This document shows, piece by piece, positions 56,439-64,000 of a stretch of 64,000 nt of DNA. Position numbers and translations under genes: made by a program. Below the pieces are notes generated by a model. That model made no database searches. It was given only the letters and a program-made list of their open reading frames with translations, and was not told where the DNA came from. Source of the stretch: Methylobacterium currus (GTDB lineage: Bacteria > Pseudomonadota > Alphaproteobacteria > Rhizobiales > Beijerinckiaceae); NCBI RefSeq assembly GCF_003058325.1, contig NZ_CP028843.1:5747001-5811000 (forward strand), given 5' to 3'. How positions within the stretch are numbered: the stretch's first letter is position 1; every line of letters begins with the position of its first letter.

Positions 56439-58424
56439 ATGCGGCCCCTGCTGCTCCACGCCGCCGCTCTGCTCGTCGGCCTCCCGGCGATGGCCGCGCC
56501 GATCGAGATCCCGGTCGCGGCCGAGGGGACCCGGCCTCAGCCGGGCGGCGTCGCCACCCTCGCCGAGGCGGTGGCCGAGGCGCGCCGGCGTCGCGCCCGC
56601 GACCCCCGCTCGGCGATCACCGTCGCGCTCTCCTCCGGCACGCACCGCCTCAGCGGTGCCGTGCGGTTCGGAGCCCAGGACGGCGGCAGCGCCGGGGTGC
56701 CGTTGGTGATCCGCGGGCCGGCCGACGGGTCGGCAAGCCTCGTCGGCACCCGGCGCCTCACGCCGGTCCCACTCGATCCGGCGCTGGCCGCCCGGCTGCC
56801 GGCGGCGGCGCGGGGCCGGGTGCGGGCCTACCGGCTGCCTCCGGCCTTGGGAAAAGCGGCGCGGATCCAGGCCCCGATCGTCCTCAACGGCCAGCCCTCG
56901 CCCCCCGCCTTCGAGGTCTTCGACGGCGAGGGCGCGCTGCACCCGGCGCGCTGGCCGGCGGAGGGGTTTGCGAAGGCGGAGGACGGCAACGGACCGGCCT
57001 TCACCCTGGCGAACCTGCCGCCGAACGCGTTGCGCGACGAGCCCGACCTGTGGGCCGAAGGGTATTGGCGCTGGGGCTGGCTGTTCGAGGCGCTGCCGGT
57101 CATGCGCGCAGCGCAGAACGGGAGCGGAGCGCGCCTCACCCTCGACCGCACGCCCTACGAGGGCATCCGCGCCAGCGCGCCGATCCGCCTCGTCCACCTG
57201 CTCGCCGGGCTCGACCGGCCGGGTACCTGGTGGCGCGACGCGACGAGCGGGACGCTGCTCGCCTGGCCGCGGGGCGGCGAGGCGGTCGAGGTGTCGGTGG
57301 CCGAGACGCTGCTCTCGGTCGAGGGCGCTTCGCATCTCCGGATCGAGTCCTTGCGCCTCGCCATGGCCCGGGGCGACCTCGTGAGCGTGCGCGGCGGCCA
57401 CGACGTGGTGATCGCCGACAGCGTGCTCTCTCTCGCCGGCGGCCGCGGGGCGGTGATCACGGGCGCGTCAGCCAGCGGGCTCCAACGCTGCGACATCGCC
57501 GGGACCGGCGCGGAGGCGGTGATCCTGTCGGGGGGCGAGCGCCGCACGCTCACCCCGGGCGGCCTGTTCCTGCGCGACAGCCGCCTCACCGCCTATGCCC
57601 GGCGGGAGCCGACGCAGCACCCGGCCGTCGCCCTCGACGGCGTCGGCGCCGAGGTCGCGGGAAACGACATCCACGATTCGCCGGCCTACGCGGTCCATAT
57701 CCGCGGCAACGACCACCGGGTGACGGGCAACGAGATCGCGAACCTGCTCGCCGGCGCCACCGATACCGGCGCGATCTATGCCGGGCGCGACTGGACCGCC
57801 CGGGGCAGCGTGATCGCCGGCAACTTCCTGCACGACATCCGGGGCGGCGCCGACACCGAGGTGAAGGGCGTCTACCTCGACGACATGGCGAGCGGCTTCA
57901 CCGTCACCGGCAACCTCTTCCTGCGGGTCGACCAGCCGGTCTTCCTCGGGGGCGGGCGCGACAACACGATCGAAGGCAACGTCTTCGTCGCGTCGAGCCC
58001 GGCCATCCACGTCGATTCCCGAGGGCAAACCTGGGCCAGGGACGCGGTGAGCGACCCGCAATCCGAGCTGCGCGCCGCCTACGCGGCGATGCCGGTGGAA
58101 TCTGCGGTCTGGCGGGCGCGTTATCCGCGGCTCCCCGGCCTGCTCTACGACCGCCCGGCGGTCGCGACCGGCAACGCCATCACCGACAATGTGCTGGTGC
58201 TGAGCGACCCGCCGCGCTTCATCGACGGCGGCCAGGCGGCCGAGCAGACGCTCGCCCGCAACCGCAGCCCGGCGAAGTCCCGCGCCGATCTGGAAACGCT
58301 GGCGCGGACCTCGCACGACCCGGCGGATTTCGCCGGGCTCGCCGAGGGGGCCGGGCTCAGGCTGCCGACGATCCCGTCCGGCCGGATGCGCCGGTCGTCG
58401 ACCGGGGTGCCTTTCGGGCGCTGA
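56439..58424 (+). CDS. Exported right-handed beta-helix protein (polysaccharide lyase/epimerase-like)
   Basis: A 661-residue secreted protein with a signal peptide ending LPAMA-AP. The N-terminal TLAEAVAEARRRRARDPRSAITVALSSGTHRL leads into a beta-helix (residues about 280-520) with repeated short strands such as HDVVIADSVLSLAGGRGAVITG, AEVAGNDIHDSPAYAVHIRGNDHRVTGNEIANL and DTGAIYAGRDWTARGSVIAGNFLHDI. The family includes lyases, epimerases and depolymerases acting on carbohydrates; the activity is not determined. Its 3' end overlaps the convergent WecG-like gene by 68 bases. Confidence 0.87.
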   Translation: MRPLLLHAAALLVGLPAMAAPIEIPVAAEGTRPQPGGVATLAEAVAEARRRRARDPRSAITVALSSGTHRLSGAVRFGAQDGGSAGVPLVIRGPADGSASLVGTRRLTPVPLDPALAARLPAAARGRVRAYRLPPALGKAARIQAPIVLNGQPSPPAFEVFDGEGALHPARWPAEGFAKAEDGNGPAFTLANLPPNALRDEPDLWAEGYWRWGWLFEALPVMRAAQNGSGARLTLDRTPYEGIRASAPIRLVHLLAGLDRPGTWWRDATSGTLLAWPRGGEAVEVSVAETLLSVEGASHLRIESLRLAMARGDLVSVRGGHDVVIADSVLSLAGGRGAVITGASASGLQRCDIAGTGAEAVILSGGERRTLTPGGLFLRDSRLTAYARREPTQHPAVALDGVGAEVAGNDIHDSPAYAVHIRGNDHRVTGNEIANLLAGATDTGAIYAGRDWTARGSVIAGNFLHDIRGGADTEVKGVYLDDMASGFTVTGNLFLRVDQPVFLGGGRDNTIEGNVFVASSPAIHVDSRGQTWARDAVSDPQSELRAAYAAMPVESAVWRARYPRLPGLLYDRPAVATGNAITDNVLVLSDPPRFIDGGQAAEQTLARNRSPAKSRADLETLARTSHDPADFAGLAEGAGLRLPTIPSGRMRRSSTGVPFGR

Positions 58425-59187
58425 TCGCGTCCCGCGCCGCGATCAGGAGGAAGCGCGGGATCGTGTCGAGGTAGCGCCGCCACAGGCGCCCCGGCTCGCG
58501 GGCGAGGCGGTAGGCCCATTCGAGCCCGGCGACCTGGAGCAGCCGCGGCGCCCGCGGGATGCGGCCGGTGGCGACATCGAAGGCCGCGCCGACCCCCATC
58601 GCGATCGTGCCCGGCAGGTGCGGGGCGTGGGCGGCCATGAACAGTTCCTGCTTCGGCGTGCCGAGGCCGACCCAGACGATCTGCGCGCCCGAGGCACGGA
58701 TGCGCGCACGCATCGCCTCTGTCTCGGCGGCGTCGAGGGGTCGGAAGGGCGGCGTCTCGACGCCGGCGACCTGCAGGCCGGGCACCCGGGCGCGCATCGT
58801 CGTGGCCAGCAGGTCGGCGACGCCCTCGCCCCCGCCGAGGAAGTAGTGGCGCCAGCCCTGATCCGCGCCGGCCCGGCACAGGGCCTCGACCGATTCGATT
58901 CCCGGCACCTGCCGCATCGTGGTGAGGCCGCGCCAGCGGCCGATCCAGCTCAAGGGGCGGCCGTCCGCGACCACCAGCAGGGCGTCGTGATGGGCGGCCC
59001 GCAGGGCGGCGTCCTTCTGCGCCCGCACCAACCCGTGGGCGTCGCGGAACACCACGAAGGTGCCGGGCTGGGGCGGCCCGGGCTGTCCGAGCCGGCGCCC
59101 GACCGCCCCGGCAAGCCCCGCCATGTCGGTGGCCGAGACCGGAACGCCGCCGATCATGAAGGAGGGGACGAGGGGATCGTGTGCCAA
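58357..59187 (-). CDS. WecG/TagA/CpsF-family glycosyltransferase (GT26)
   Basis: About 276 residues. The family signature GVPVSATDMAGLAGAV, TFVVFRDAHGLVRAQKD, LLVVADGRPLSWIGRWRG, GWRHYFLGGGEGVADLLA and IVWVGLGTPKQELFMAAHAPHLPGTIAMGVGAAFDVATG are all present. It adds a sugar such as ManNAc, ManNAcA or glucose to a lipid-linked precursor. TTG 59187 has AGGAG 9 bases upstream; ATG 59157 gives 266 residues without a ribosome-binding site, so the start is uncertain. It begins 4 bases from the end of the following glycosyltransferase gene. Its 3' end overlaps the beta-helix gene. Confidence 0.9.
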   Translation of the reverse strand: MAHDPLVPSFMIGGVPVSATDMAGLAGAVGRRLGQPGPPQPGTFVVFRDAHGLVRAQKDAALRAAHHDALLVVADGRPLSWIGRWRGLTTMRQVPGIESVEALCRAGADQGWRHYFLGGGEGVADLLATTMRARVPGLQVAGVETPPFRPLDAAETEAMRARIRASGAQIVWVGLGTPKQELFMAAHAPHLPGTIAMGVGAAFDVATGRIPRAPRLLQVAGLEWAYRLAREPGRLWRRYLDTIPRFLLIAARDAISARKAPRSTTGASGRTGSSAA

Positions 59188-59191
59188 GGGG

Positions 59192-60394
59192 TCAGGCTCC
59201 TGTTCCGGCGAGGGGAATGTCGGCCGCGCGGGCGGCGACGGCGTCCCGGTAGATGTCGAGGAGGGCGCTGGTGGTGACGTCCTCGCGCCATTCCCGCTCG
59301 TAGACGGCGCGGGCCTCCCGCCCCATGGCGGAGGCCGATGCGGGGTCGCCCGCGATGCGGGCAAGCGCGCCGGCGAGGTCGGCCGCATCGCCCGGCTCGG
59401 CGAGGAGCCCCGTCGTGCCCGCGTCGACGAGATCGGCGAGCGCCCCGATGCGCGAGGCGACGACCGGGGTGCCCGCCGCGAAGGCCTCCGCCACCACCAT
59501 CGGCAGGCCCTCGTACCAGAGCGACGGCACGACGAGGGCGGCGGCCCGCGCCATCGCGGCCTGAACCGCATCCGGGGGGAGGGCGCCCTTGAGGTCGAGG
59601 CTCGGGTGGCCGGCGAGCGCGCCCGCGAGCGGCCCCTCGCCGATCACCGTGACCCGCAAGGCCGCCCGGGCGGCGGCCTCGGCAAGGACGAGCACGCCCT
59701 TCTCGAGGCTGAGCCGGCCCACGAAGAGCAAGCCCTGCCGCGGGCCCTCCACGGGCGGCCCCGGATCGGGCAGCCCGTTCGGGCGGATGCGGATCTTGTC
59801 TCCCGCGATGCCCGCCGCGACGAAGCGACCGCGGGCGAAAGGAGTGAGCGCCACGAACCGGTCGACATCCCGCCGCCAGGTCCCGGCCCGGCGGTGATGA
59901 TCGATCATCCGGGCGACCGCGAGGGAGCCGATCCGCGAGCCGCGATAGCAGGCGAACCGCACCGCCTGGTAGGGCGAGCCGGTGACGCAGAGCTCGCACG
60001 GCGCACGATCGCGCATCAGGAAGGCGTTGGCGCAGACCAGGCGGTAATTGTGCAGCGTCTGCACCGTGGCGTAGCCGACGGCTTTCGCCGCGGCGTGGAT
60101 GCCCGGCGAGAGGAGCGGGAAGAAGTTGTGGACGTGGACCACGTCCGGCGCGAAGCGGCGGGCCGCCGTCATCACCCGGGCAATGCCCTCCGGCGCATGC
60201 GTCGCCGCAACGGCCGCCCGCAGCCGCGCGACGCCGGAATCGATCGCCTCGTTGTCGAGGAAGATTGCCTCGACCGCGCAGCCCGCCCGTTCGAGGGCGG
60301 CACAATCGCGGGCCACCGCCGCATCCTCCCCGCCGCGGACCTGATAGCGGTTATGGGCGACGAGGACGCGCAGAGGGGCCGTGCCGGCGTTCAT
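59192..60394 (-). CDS. Glycosyltransferase, GT4-like
   Basis: A 400-residue GT-B enzyme. The N-terminal RVLVAHNRYQVRGGEDAAVARDCAALE, DVVHVHNFFPLLSPGIHAA and LHNYRLVCANAF are typical of the group-1 family, and the C-terminal LLFVGRLSLEKGVLVLAEAA, VTVIGEGPLAGAL and LWYEGLPMVVAEAFAAGTPVVAS (E-x7-E) complete the nucleotide-sugar domain. Cysteine-rich CELCVTGSPYQAVRFACYRGSR resembles the subgroup with a small zinc-like motif. It precedes and is coupled to the WecG-like gene, so both act on the same glycan. ATG 60394 was chosen as MNAGTAPLRV starts the first strand. Confidence 0.9.
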   Translation of the reverse strand: MNAGTAPLRVLVAHNRYQVRGGEDAAVARDCAALERAGCAVEAIFLDNEAIDSGVARLRAAVAATHAPEGIARVMTAARRFAPDVVHVHNFFPLLSPGIHAAAKAVGYATVQTLHNYRLVCANAFLMRDRAPCELCVTGSPYQAVRFACYRGSRIGSLAVARMIDHHRRAGTWRRDVDRFVALTPFARGRFVAAGIAGDKIRIRPNGLPDPGPPVEGPRQGLLFVGRLSLEKGVLVLAEAAARAALRVTVIGEGPLAGALAGHPSLDLKGALPPDAVQAAMARAAALVVPSLWYEGLPMVVAEAFAAGTPVVASRIGALADLVDAGTTGLLAEPGDAADLAGALARIAGDPASASAMGREARAVYEREWREDVTTSALLDIYRDAVAARAADIPLAGTGA

Positions 60395-60866
60395 CGCCGG
60401 CACCCGCGCACGCCGTTCCGGCCGAATCGTCCCGTCCTGATCCCCATCTCTCCCAACTCGATCTCCGCTGCGGACCCGCTGCGGGACGAACACCGCCCGT
60501 CATGATGGGCCGGAGCGATCCCGCGCCGAGATCATCCAGTCCCATCCTCCGCGGCACGGAAGAGATTCGGGACGATGATCGACGGGCCGCCCTAGAGATA
60601 ACGCGTGACGTGACGGAGTTTCAGTCGCGGAGGACTACCGATCCCGTAAGGTCAGAGTCGTTCGACGCGGATCGTCATGACGTGACCGGGGTGATTCGGA
60701 GGGTTGTCCTGAACCATGCCGGAAATCGACTAGCGAATGGGATTCTGTTGGGATCACAGGGACCTACCCGCATTCGGGTGCGGGCGAGCGGCGCGGCCGG
60801 ACCGCGAGCCACCGTCGCGGCAGACTGGCCCGGCAGGCGTCAGGGTGTGACGCGATGTCCGGCTCT
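60395..60866. other. Non-coding gap between two minus-strand genes
   Basis: 472 bases with no convincing gene. It should hold the promoter of the GT4-like/WecG-like pair and the 3' end region of the oxidoreductase transcript. A weak CCCGCA/TGCGGG hairpin lies near 60768-60785. No consensus site was seen. Confidence 0.5.
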
Positions 60867-61859
60867 TCAGCCGCCCGCGCTGTTCCCGGCCAGGATGGCC
60901 TCGACGACCTCCTGCACCTCCAGCGCCTCCGCCAGGGTGGCGAGGGAATGGGCTTCGCCACGGGTCATCCGCACCACGCCCTCGAGCTGGCGCCGCAGGG
61001 CGATGGGGCGGGCGCGCTCGTTCGGGATCGCGTCGGGGGCGGGTGCGAAGCGTCCATCCGATCCCCGCCGCTCGGCGATCGCCCAGTCGCGCAGGCGGAC
61101 CGCACCGGCCTCGCCCTCCAGCGTCCAGGTGTTGTGATCGTCGAGATCCGTCCCGCCGACCCGGCCGCGCAGCACCACCGGCACGGCACCGGCCTGGAAC
61201 GTGGCATCGACCGCCCGCTCGGACCGGCCGGGCTCCGGAAACCGCGCCTGCCCCCGCAGATCGTGCAGGCGCCCGAGCAGGCGGCGGCTGAGGAACAGGA
61301 AATGCGACACCACCTCGCGGGTGAACCCGCCCTCCTGCGGCGCGTCGAGCCAGCCGGCGGCATCGGCCTGCCATCCCCGCGGCCAGCGGGCGAAGGCGAC
61401 CTCGATGGTCAGGCGCGGCTTCGTGCCGACCGCGCCCTCGGCGATCCATTGCGCCAGGGTGGCGACCCCGAGGGAGGAGGCGAACGGGAAGTTCACCGCC
61501 CCGCGGCCGCCAGCCATCGCGACGAAGGCGCGGGCCTCGGCGAGATCGACGGCGAGCGGCTTCTCGCAGAAGACGCTCCGCCCCGCCGCCAGGGCCGCCC
61601 GGGCATGGCCGAGATGCGAGGCGGGCGGGGACGCGACGTAGACGCAGTCGCTCGCCGCCACGACCGTGGCGGCATCCGCCACCAGGGGGATGGAGGGCCA
61701 ATGCGCGGCGATGCGCTCCCGTGCCGCCGGCGACGGGTCCCACAGGGCGGCGACGCGGACCGGGGCCCCGTCCTGCCCGAGGACGGCGTTCAGCATGCGC
61801 TCGCCCATGATGCCGGCGCCGATGATGCCGAGTGCGAGGGAGTCGGAGGGCTGGCGCAT
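60867..61859 (-). CDS. Gfo/Idh/MocA-family oxidoreductase
   Basis: A 330-residue NAD(P)-dependent sugar dehydrogenase-like protein. The Rossmann loop LALGIIGAGIMGERMLNAVLG is at the N-terminus, VYVASPPASHLGHARAALAAGRSVFCEKPLAVDL carries the conserved EKP, and the C-terminal domain has VVSHFLFLSRRLLG in the substrate site. Members oxidise or reduce sugars or inositols; here it may supply a precursor sugar for the polysaccharide. AGGAA lies ahead of ATG 61859. Confidence 0.87.
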   Translation of the reverse strand: MRQPSDSLALGIIGAGIMGERMLNAVLGQDGAPVRVAALWDPSPAARERIAAHWPSIPLVADAATVVAASDCVYVASPPASHLGHARAALAAGRSVFCEKPLAVDLAEARAFVAMAGGRGAVNFPFASSLGVATLAQWIAEGAVGTKPRLTIEVAFARWPRGWQADAAGWLDAPQEGGFTREVVSHFLFLSRRLLGRLHDLRGQARFPEPGRSERAVDATFQAGAVPVVLRGRVGGTDLDDHNTWTLEGEAGAVRLRDWAIAERRGSDGRFAPAPDAIPNERARPIALRRQLEGVVRMTRGEAHSLATLAEALEVQEVVEAILAGNSAGG

Positions 61860-62094
61860 GGGGATTCCTGACGAGCGGACGCGCCCGTCATAAGGCCGAA
61901 CGGGCACCGGGGGAACGCGCCTCGGCCGTGCGGGGCCGGCCCTCAGCAATGCGCCGGGAGCGGCGGTGGCGCGCGACGGCGAGGCTTGCCCGTCTCGGTA
62001 ACGTTGCGTTAACCACGCGACCCTGTCGGCATGCCGCTCGCACCACCCTCCTGCGCGCGGGAAAATGTGTCCCGCCCCGGGAGAGAGTGTTCAC

Positions 62095-62358
62095 ATGTGG
62101 CACAGTGCCGTCGGTTTCCTGGCCGTCGCCGTTTCGATCGCCCTGATCATCCGGCATTTCGGCGCGCCACGCGCGGTGATCTACGTCTTCGTGATCACCG
62201 GGCTCGGTGCCTCCGTGGCGACCATGCTGCTTGCCGACATCAACACGGTCGATCCGGGGACGAGCCGCGCGCCGGCCTTCACCGCGCAGATGCCGCCGGT
62301 CGCGGGCCGCGACGCGCAGGACCTGCGGAGCACCCACGACCCGCGCGGCTGGCGCTGA
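62095..62358 (+). CDS. Small membrane protein, 87 aa
   Basis: An 87-residue protein with two hydrophobic segments (VGFLAVAVSIALIIRHF and AVIYVFVITGLGASVATMLLA) and a polar C-terminal tail ending HDPRGWR. No family is recognised. GGGAGAGAG lies upstream of ATG 62095; the frame is open 30 bases further. The composition is ordinary for the window. Probable real gene with unknown role. Confidence 0.65.
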   Translation: MWHSAVGFLAVAVSIALIIRHFGAPRAVIYVFVITGLGASVATMLLADINTVDPGTSRAPAFTAQMPPVAGRDAQDLRSTHDPRGWR

Positions 62359-62361
62359 GGC

Positions 62362-62487
62362 TCAGGACAGCGAGATCAGCGCGACCCCGGCGATCATCAC
62401 GCCGTAGCCGAGAAGACGCCCGAACCCGGCCGGGTGCTGCGCGAAGCCGACCCAGCCGTCATGGTCGAGCAGCACCGAGGTGACTCC
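62362..62487 (-). pseudogene. 3' remnant of a YdcZ/DUF606-type transporter gene
   Basis: The last 41 codons of a gene read on the minus strand to TGA 62362: SVLLDHDGWVGFAQHPAGFG followed by a hydrophobic LLGYGVMIAGVALISLS. This is the usual C-terminus of the DUF606 (YdcZ) DMT-type transporters (LLLDHFGxxGxxxHPxxxxRLLGxxLxxAGVxLI, as I recall the family). Upstream of about 62487 the similarity ends, and the frame turns into non-conserved Arg-rich sequence. The gene has therefore lost its 5' part, probably by deletion. Confidence 0.6.
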
Positions 62488-62544
62488 GGGATCGCGACGC
62501 CCTCCATCGGATCGCGACCGTCCCGGCGGCTGGCGCTTGCGCTG

Positions 62545-62817
62545 TCAGGCCCCTCCGACCGGCAGGATGCCGATCTCGCCGGAGGTCTCGGCCACCACCC
62601 GCCGGTCGCCGATCCGGGCCGGAAGCTGGCGGGCGGTGTGATCGTCGCGCACATAGGCGATCCAGGCGGGATCGCCGATGCCGTCCCGGCCTTCGCCGAC
62701 GCCCTGGACGCCGGGGATCTGCCGGAGCACGGTCTCGGCCTCCTGTCGCGCTGCCGACACTGCCTGCTTGGGACGGTACGGAACCGGCCCGCCTTCGAAG
62801 ATGACGTCGCTGGACAT
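62545..62817 (-). CDS. Small companion of the protease-like protein, 90 aa
   Basis: A 90-residue soluble protein from ATG 62817 to TGA 62545. The core (AARQEAETVLRQIPGVQGVG, then DPAWIAYVRDDHTARQLPAR, ending RVVAETSGEIGILPVGG) looks like the beta-alpha-beta domain that precedes the trypsin fold in many bacterial S1-like proteins (GVGVG, an xxVYV strand, LP, then VxxVETG). The upstream protease-like protein carries a similar GVGIGSAHRDFE and LNVYVTE stretch. It starts 37 bases after that gene's stop. Possible roles are inhibitor, chaperone or regulator; none is proven. Confidence 0.7.
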   Translation of the reverse strand: MSSDVIFEGGPVPYRPKQAVSAARQEAETVLRQIPGVQGVGEGRDGIGDPAWIAYVRDDHTARQLPARIGDRRVVAETSGEIGILPVGGA

Positions 62818-62854
62818 GGCTGCGACCCCTGTGGTCGCCCCGGCGCCTCGGCGC

Positions 62855-63979
62855 TCACGGGAACAGAGCGATGTCGAGCGCGTCGAGGACGTGGCTGATC
62901 TTGTTCGCGAAGGTAAGCTCGGTGCCACCGGCGAACAAGAGTCCGACCGGCGACCGGCCCTGGCCCCAGGTCCAGATCAGGGAGCCTGAATCTCCGGGCT
63001 GGCTGAAGGTCTTGCCGTCGTTGCCCTTGACGGTGATCTGGTCGCGGAAATTCGCCACGCGCCCGCCGCCATAATTCACCTGGATCGATGCGTTCACGTC
63101 GATGATGCGGCCGGAGGTCAGCTGGGTCGTCCGGCCGGACTTGCCGACGACCAGGTCCTCCCGGGATTCGACCGGCTGGCTTCCCACGGCGAAGTAGGCC
63201 CAGTCCGCCCCGTTCCGGTAGATGAAGTCCTCGCGCACCCGGTCGGGCCAGCACCAGGCTACCGCGCAATCGACGTAGTTGACGCCGTCCGCCGCGTAGT
63301 CGAGCGGAACCCACCTCTCCAGCACGGCGACCTGGTTGGCGGCATTCGGAGCCAGGTCGTAGGGACCGGGCTGCAGGATGGCATCGCCGGCCTGGCAGTC
63401 GTTGCGGTTGGCGAGGACGTGGTTGTTGCTCAGCATAAAGAGGCGGTTCTGGCGCGCGCCGGACCGGCCGCGCGCGAGCGCGCCCTGGGTGCCGGCAGAC
63501 ACCTTGAAATGCCCGACCGAGATGCCGCAGGGCGAGGGCCGCGCCAGATGGGTGTGGGCATGCGCCTCGATCGGCCCCGACTTGATCACGTTGACCCGCT
63601 CGCGGTCCGAGATCATGGATCGCATCCCCAGATGGTCCACGAGCACCGCCTTGGCGGCGTCCATCCCCATCGGTTCGGTGACGTAGACGTTGAGGACCGG
63701 GGCGCCCGGGCCGGCCGCGCCGACCGATTCGAAGTCGCGATGCGCCGATCCGATGCCGACGCCGACCACGACCCGGTGCGGCTCGGGCGGCTCGGTGGCG
63801 CCGTCGAGCGCGAAGGCGGCCGCGGCGGGACGGGCGAAGATTTTCGCCTCGAGCTCCCGATGCATCCCCACGAGCGCGTCGCCGACGTCGCTCCGGCCGA
63901 TGACGACGGCCGGCGCCGGCATCGCCGGGGCGGCCGCATCTGCCGGGGCGAAGGCCCTCGCCTCGGCGACGACCTCCAT
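62855..63979 (-). CDS. Trypsin-fold (S1-like) serine protease homologue
   Basis: A 374-residue protein with no signal peptide. An N-terminal domain of about 130 residues (PHRVVVGVGIGSAHRDFESVG, then APVLNVYVTEPMGMDAAKAVL) is followed by a trypsin-like fold. Likely triad: His in FMLSNNHVLANRND, Asp in NYVDCAVAWCWPD and Ser in TFSQPGDSGSLIWTW, with PVGLLFAGG after it. All three residues look present, so it may be active. ATG 63979 has GGGAG close upstream and lies 21 bases from the window end, so a longer N-terminus cannot be excluded. It is cotranscribed with the 90-residue gene downstream. Confidence 0.8.
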   Translation of the reverse strand: MEVVAEARAFAPADAAAPAMPAPAVVIGRSDVGDALVGMHRELEAKIFARPAAAAFALDGATEPPEPHRVVVGVGIGSAHRDFESVGAAGPGAPVLNVYVTEPMGMDAAKAVLVDHLGMRSMISDRERVNVIKSGPIEAHAHTHLARPSPCGISVGHFKVSAGTQGALARGRSGARQNRLFMLSNNHVLANRNDCQAGDAILQPGPYDLAPNAANQVAVLERWVPLDYAADGVNYVDCAVAWCWPDRVREDFIYRNGADWAYFAVGSQPVESREDLVVGKSGRTTQLTSGRIIDVNASIQVNYGGGRVANFRDQITVKGNDGKTFSQPGDSGSLIWTWGQGRSPVGLLFAGGTELTFANKISHVLDALDIALFP

Positions 63980-64000
63980 TCTCCCTGGCTCGGGCGGCGG

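Overview
The window is very GC-rich chromosomal DNA from an alphaproteobacterial methylotroph, most likely Methylobacterium or a close relative. The main evidence is the serine-cycle/C1 cluster at 16.4-25.6 kb: sga, hprA, mtdA, fchA, mtkA, mtkB and ppc, all on the + strand. MtdA and FchA are diagnostic of this genus, and PmtA, an ATP12-type chaperone, an HWE histidine kinase and DUF2076 fit the same group. This is inference from protein sequence recognised by eye; no database search was run.

Layout. 0.2-15.6 kb is mostly housekeeping: a 1-Cys peroxiredoxin, YqgE/AlgH, an exported protein, dnaK-dnaJ behind a candidate RpoH promoter, a phospholipid N-methyltransferase, RarA, an orphan ParA, an RluA-type pseudouridine synthase, a HAD phosphatase and an ATP12 chaperone. 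An IS1-family element (14808-15583, 8-bp target duplication) has split the signal-peptide region of a small exported protein gene. 16.0-25.6 kb is the serine-cycle cluster, preceded by an AT-rich 450-bp control region with two palindromes. The ppc gene carries an apparent one-base deletion near 23643. 25.8-33.4 kb holds a ZnuA-like zinc-binding protein with a Zur-like operator, a DUF3616 protein, moaD-pgsA-uvrC, a GT61 glycosyltransferase and a CheZ-like phosphatase. 33.7-46.5 kb holds an L,D-transpeptidase, a DUF2076 protein, malate synthase G, a TonB-dependent receptor behind an unusually long AT-rich non-coding stretch, ssb, and two OAH-sulfhydrylase-type PLP enzymes flanking a response regulator and a histidine kinase. 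46.7-61.9 kb is an exopolysaccharide locus: glycosyltransferases, a polysaccharide deacetylase, a FemAB-like acyltransferase, a flippase, an O-antigen-ligase-like protein, a Wzz/Wzc-like co-polymerase with a poorly conserved kinase domain, a beta-helix protein, a WecG/TagA transferase and a Gfo/Idh/MocA oxidoreductase. The last 2 kb holds a small membrane protein, a relic of a YdcZ/DUF606 transporter gene, and a two-gene unit of a trypsin-fold protease-like protein and a 90-residue companion that resembles part of the protease's N-terminal region.

How the genes work together. The serine-cycle enzymes take C1 units from methylene-H4F through serine, hydroxypyruvate, glycerate, PEP and malate to malyl-CoA. 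Malyl-CoA lyase is not directly downstream of ppc here, and malate synthase G lies about 10 kb away, so glyoxylate handling may differ from the classical arrangement. The polysaccharide genes form divergent and convergent blocks expected to build, polymerise, modify and export a surface polymer.

Dispersed palindromes of two families (CCCCTCTCCC/GGGAGAGGGG and GTCATCCC/GGGATGAC) sit between genes across the window. I saw no CRISPR array, rRNA or tRNA.
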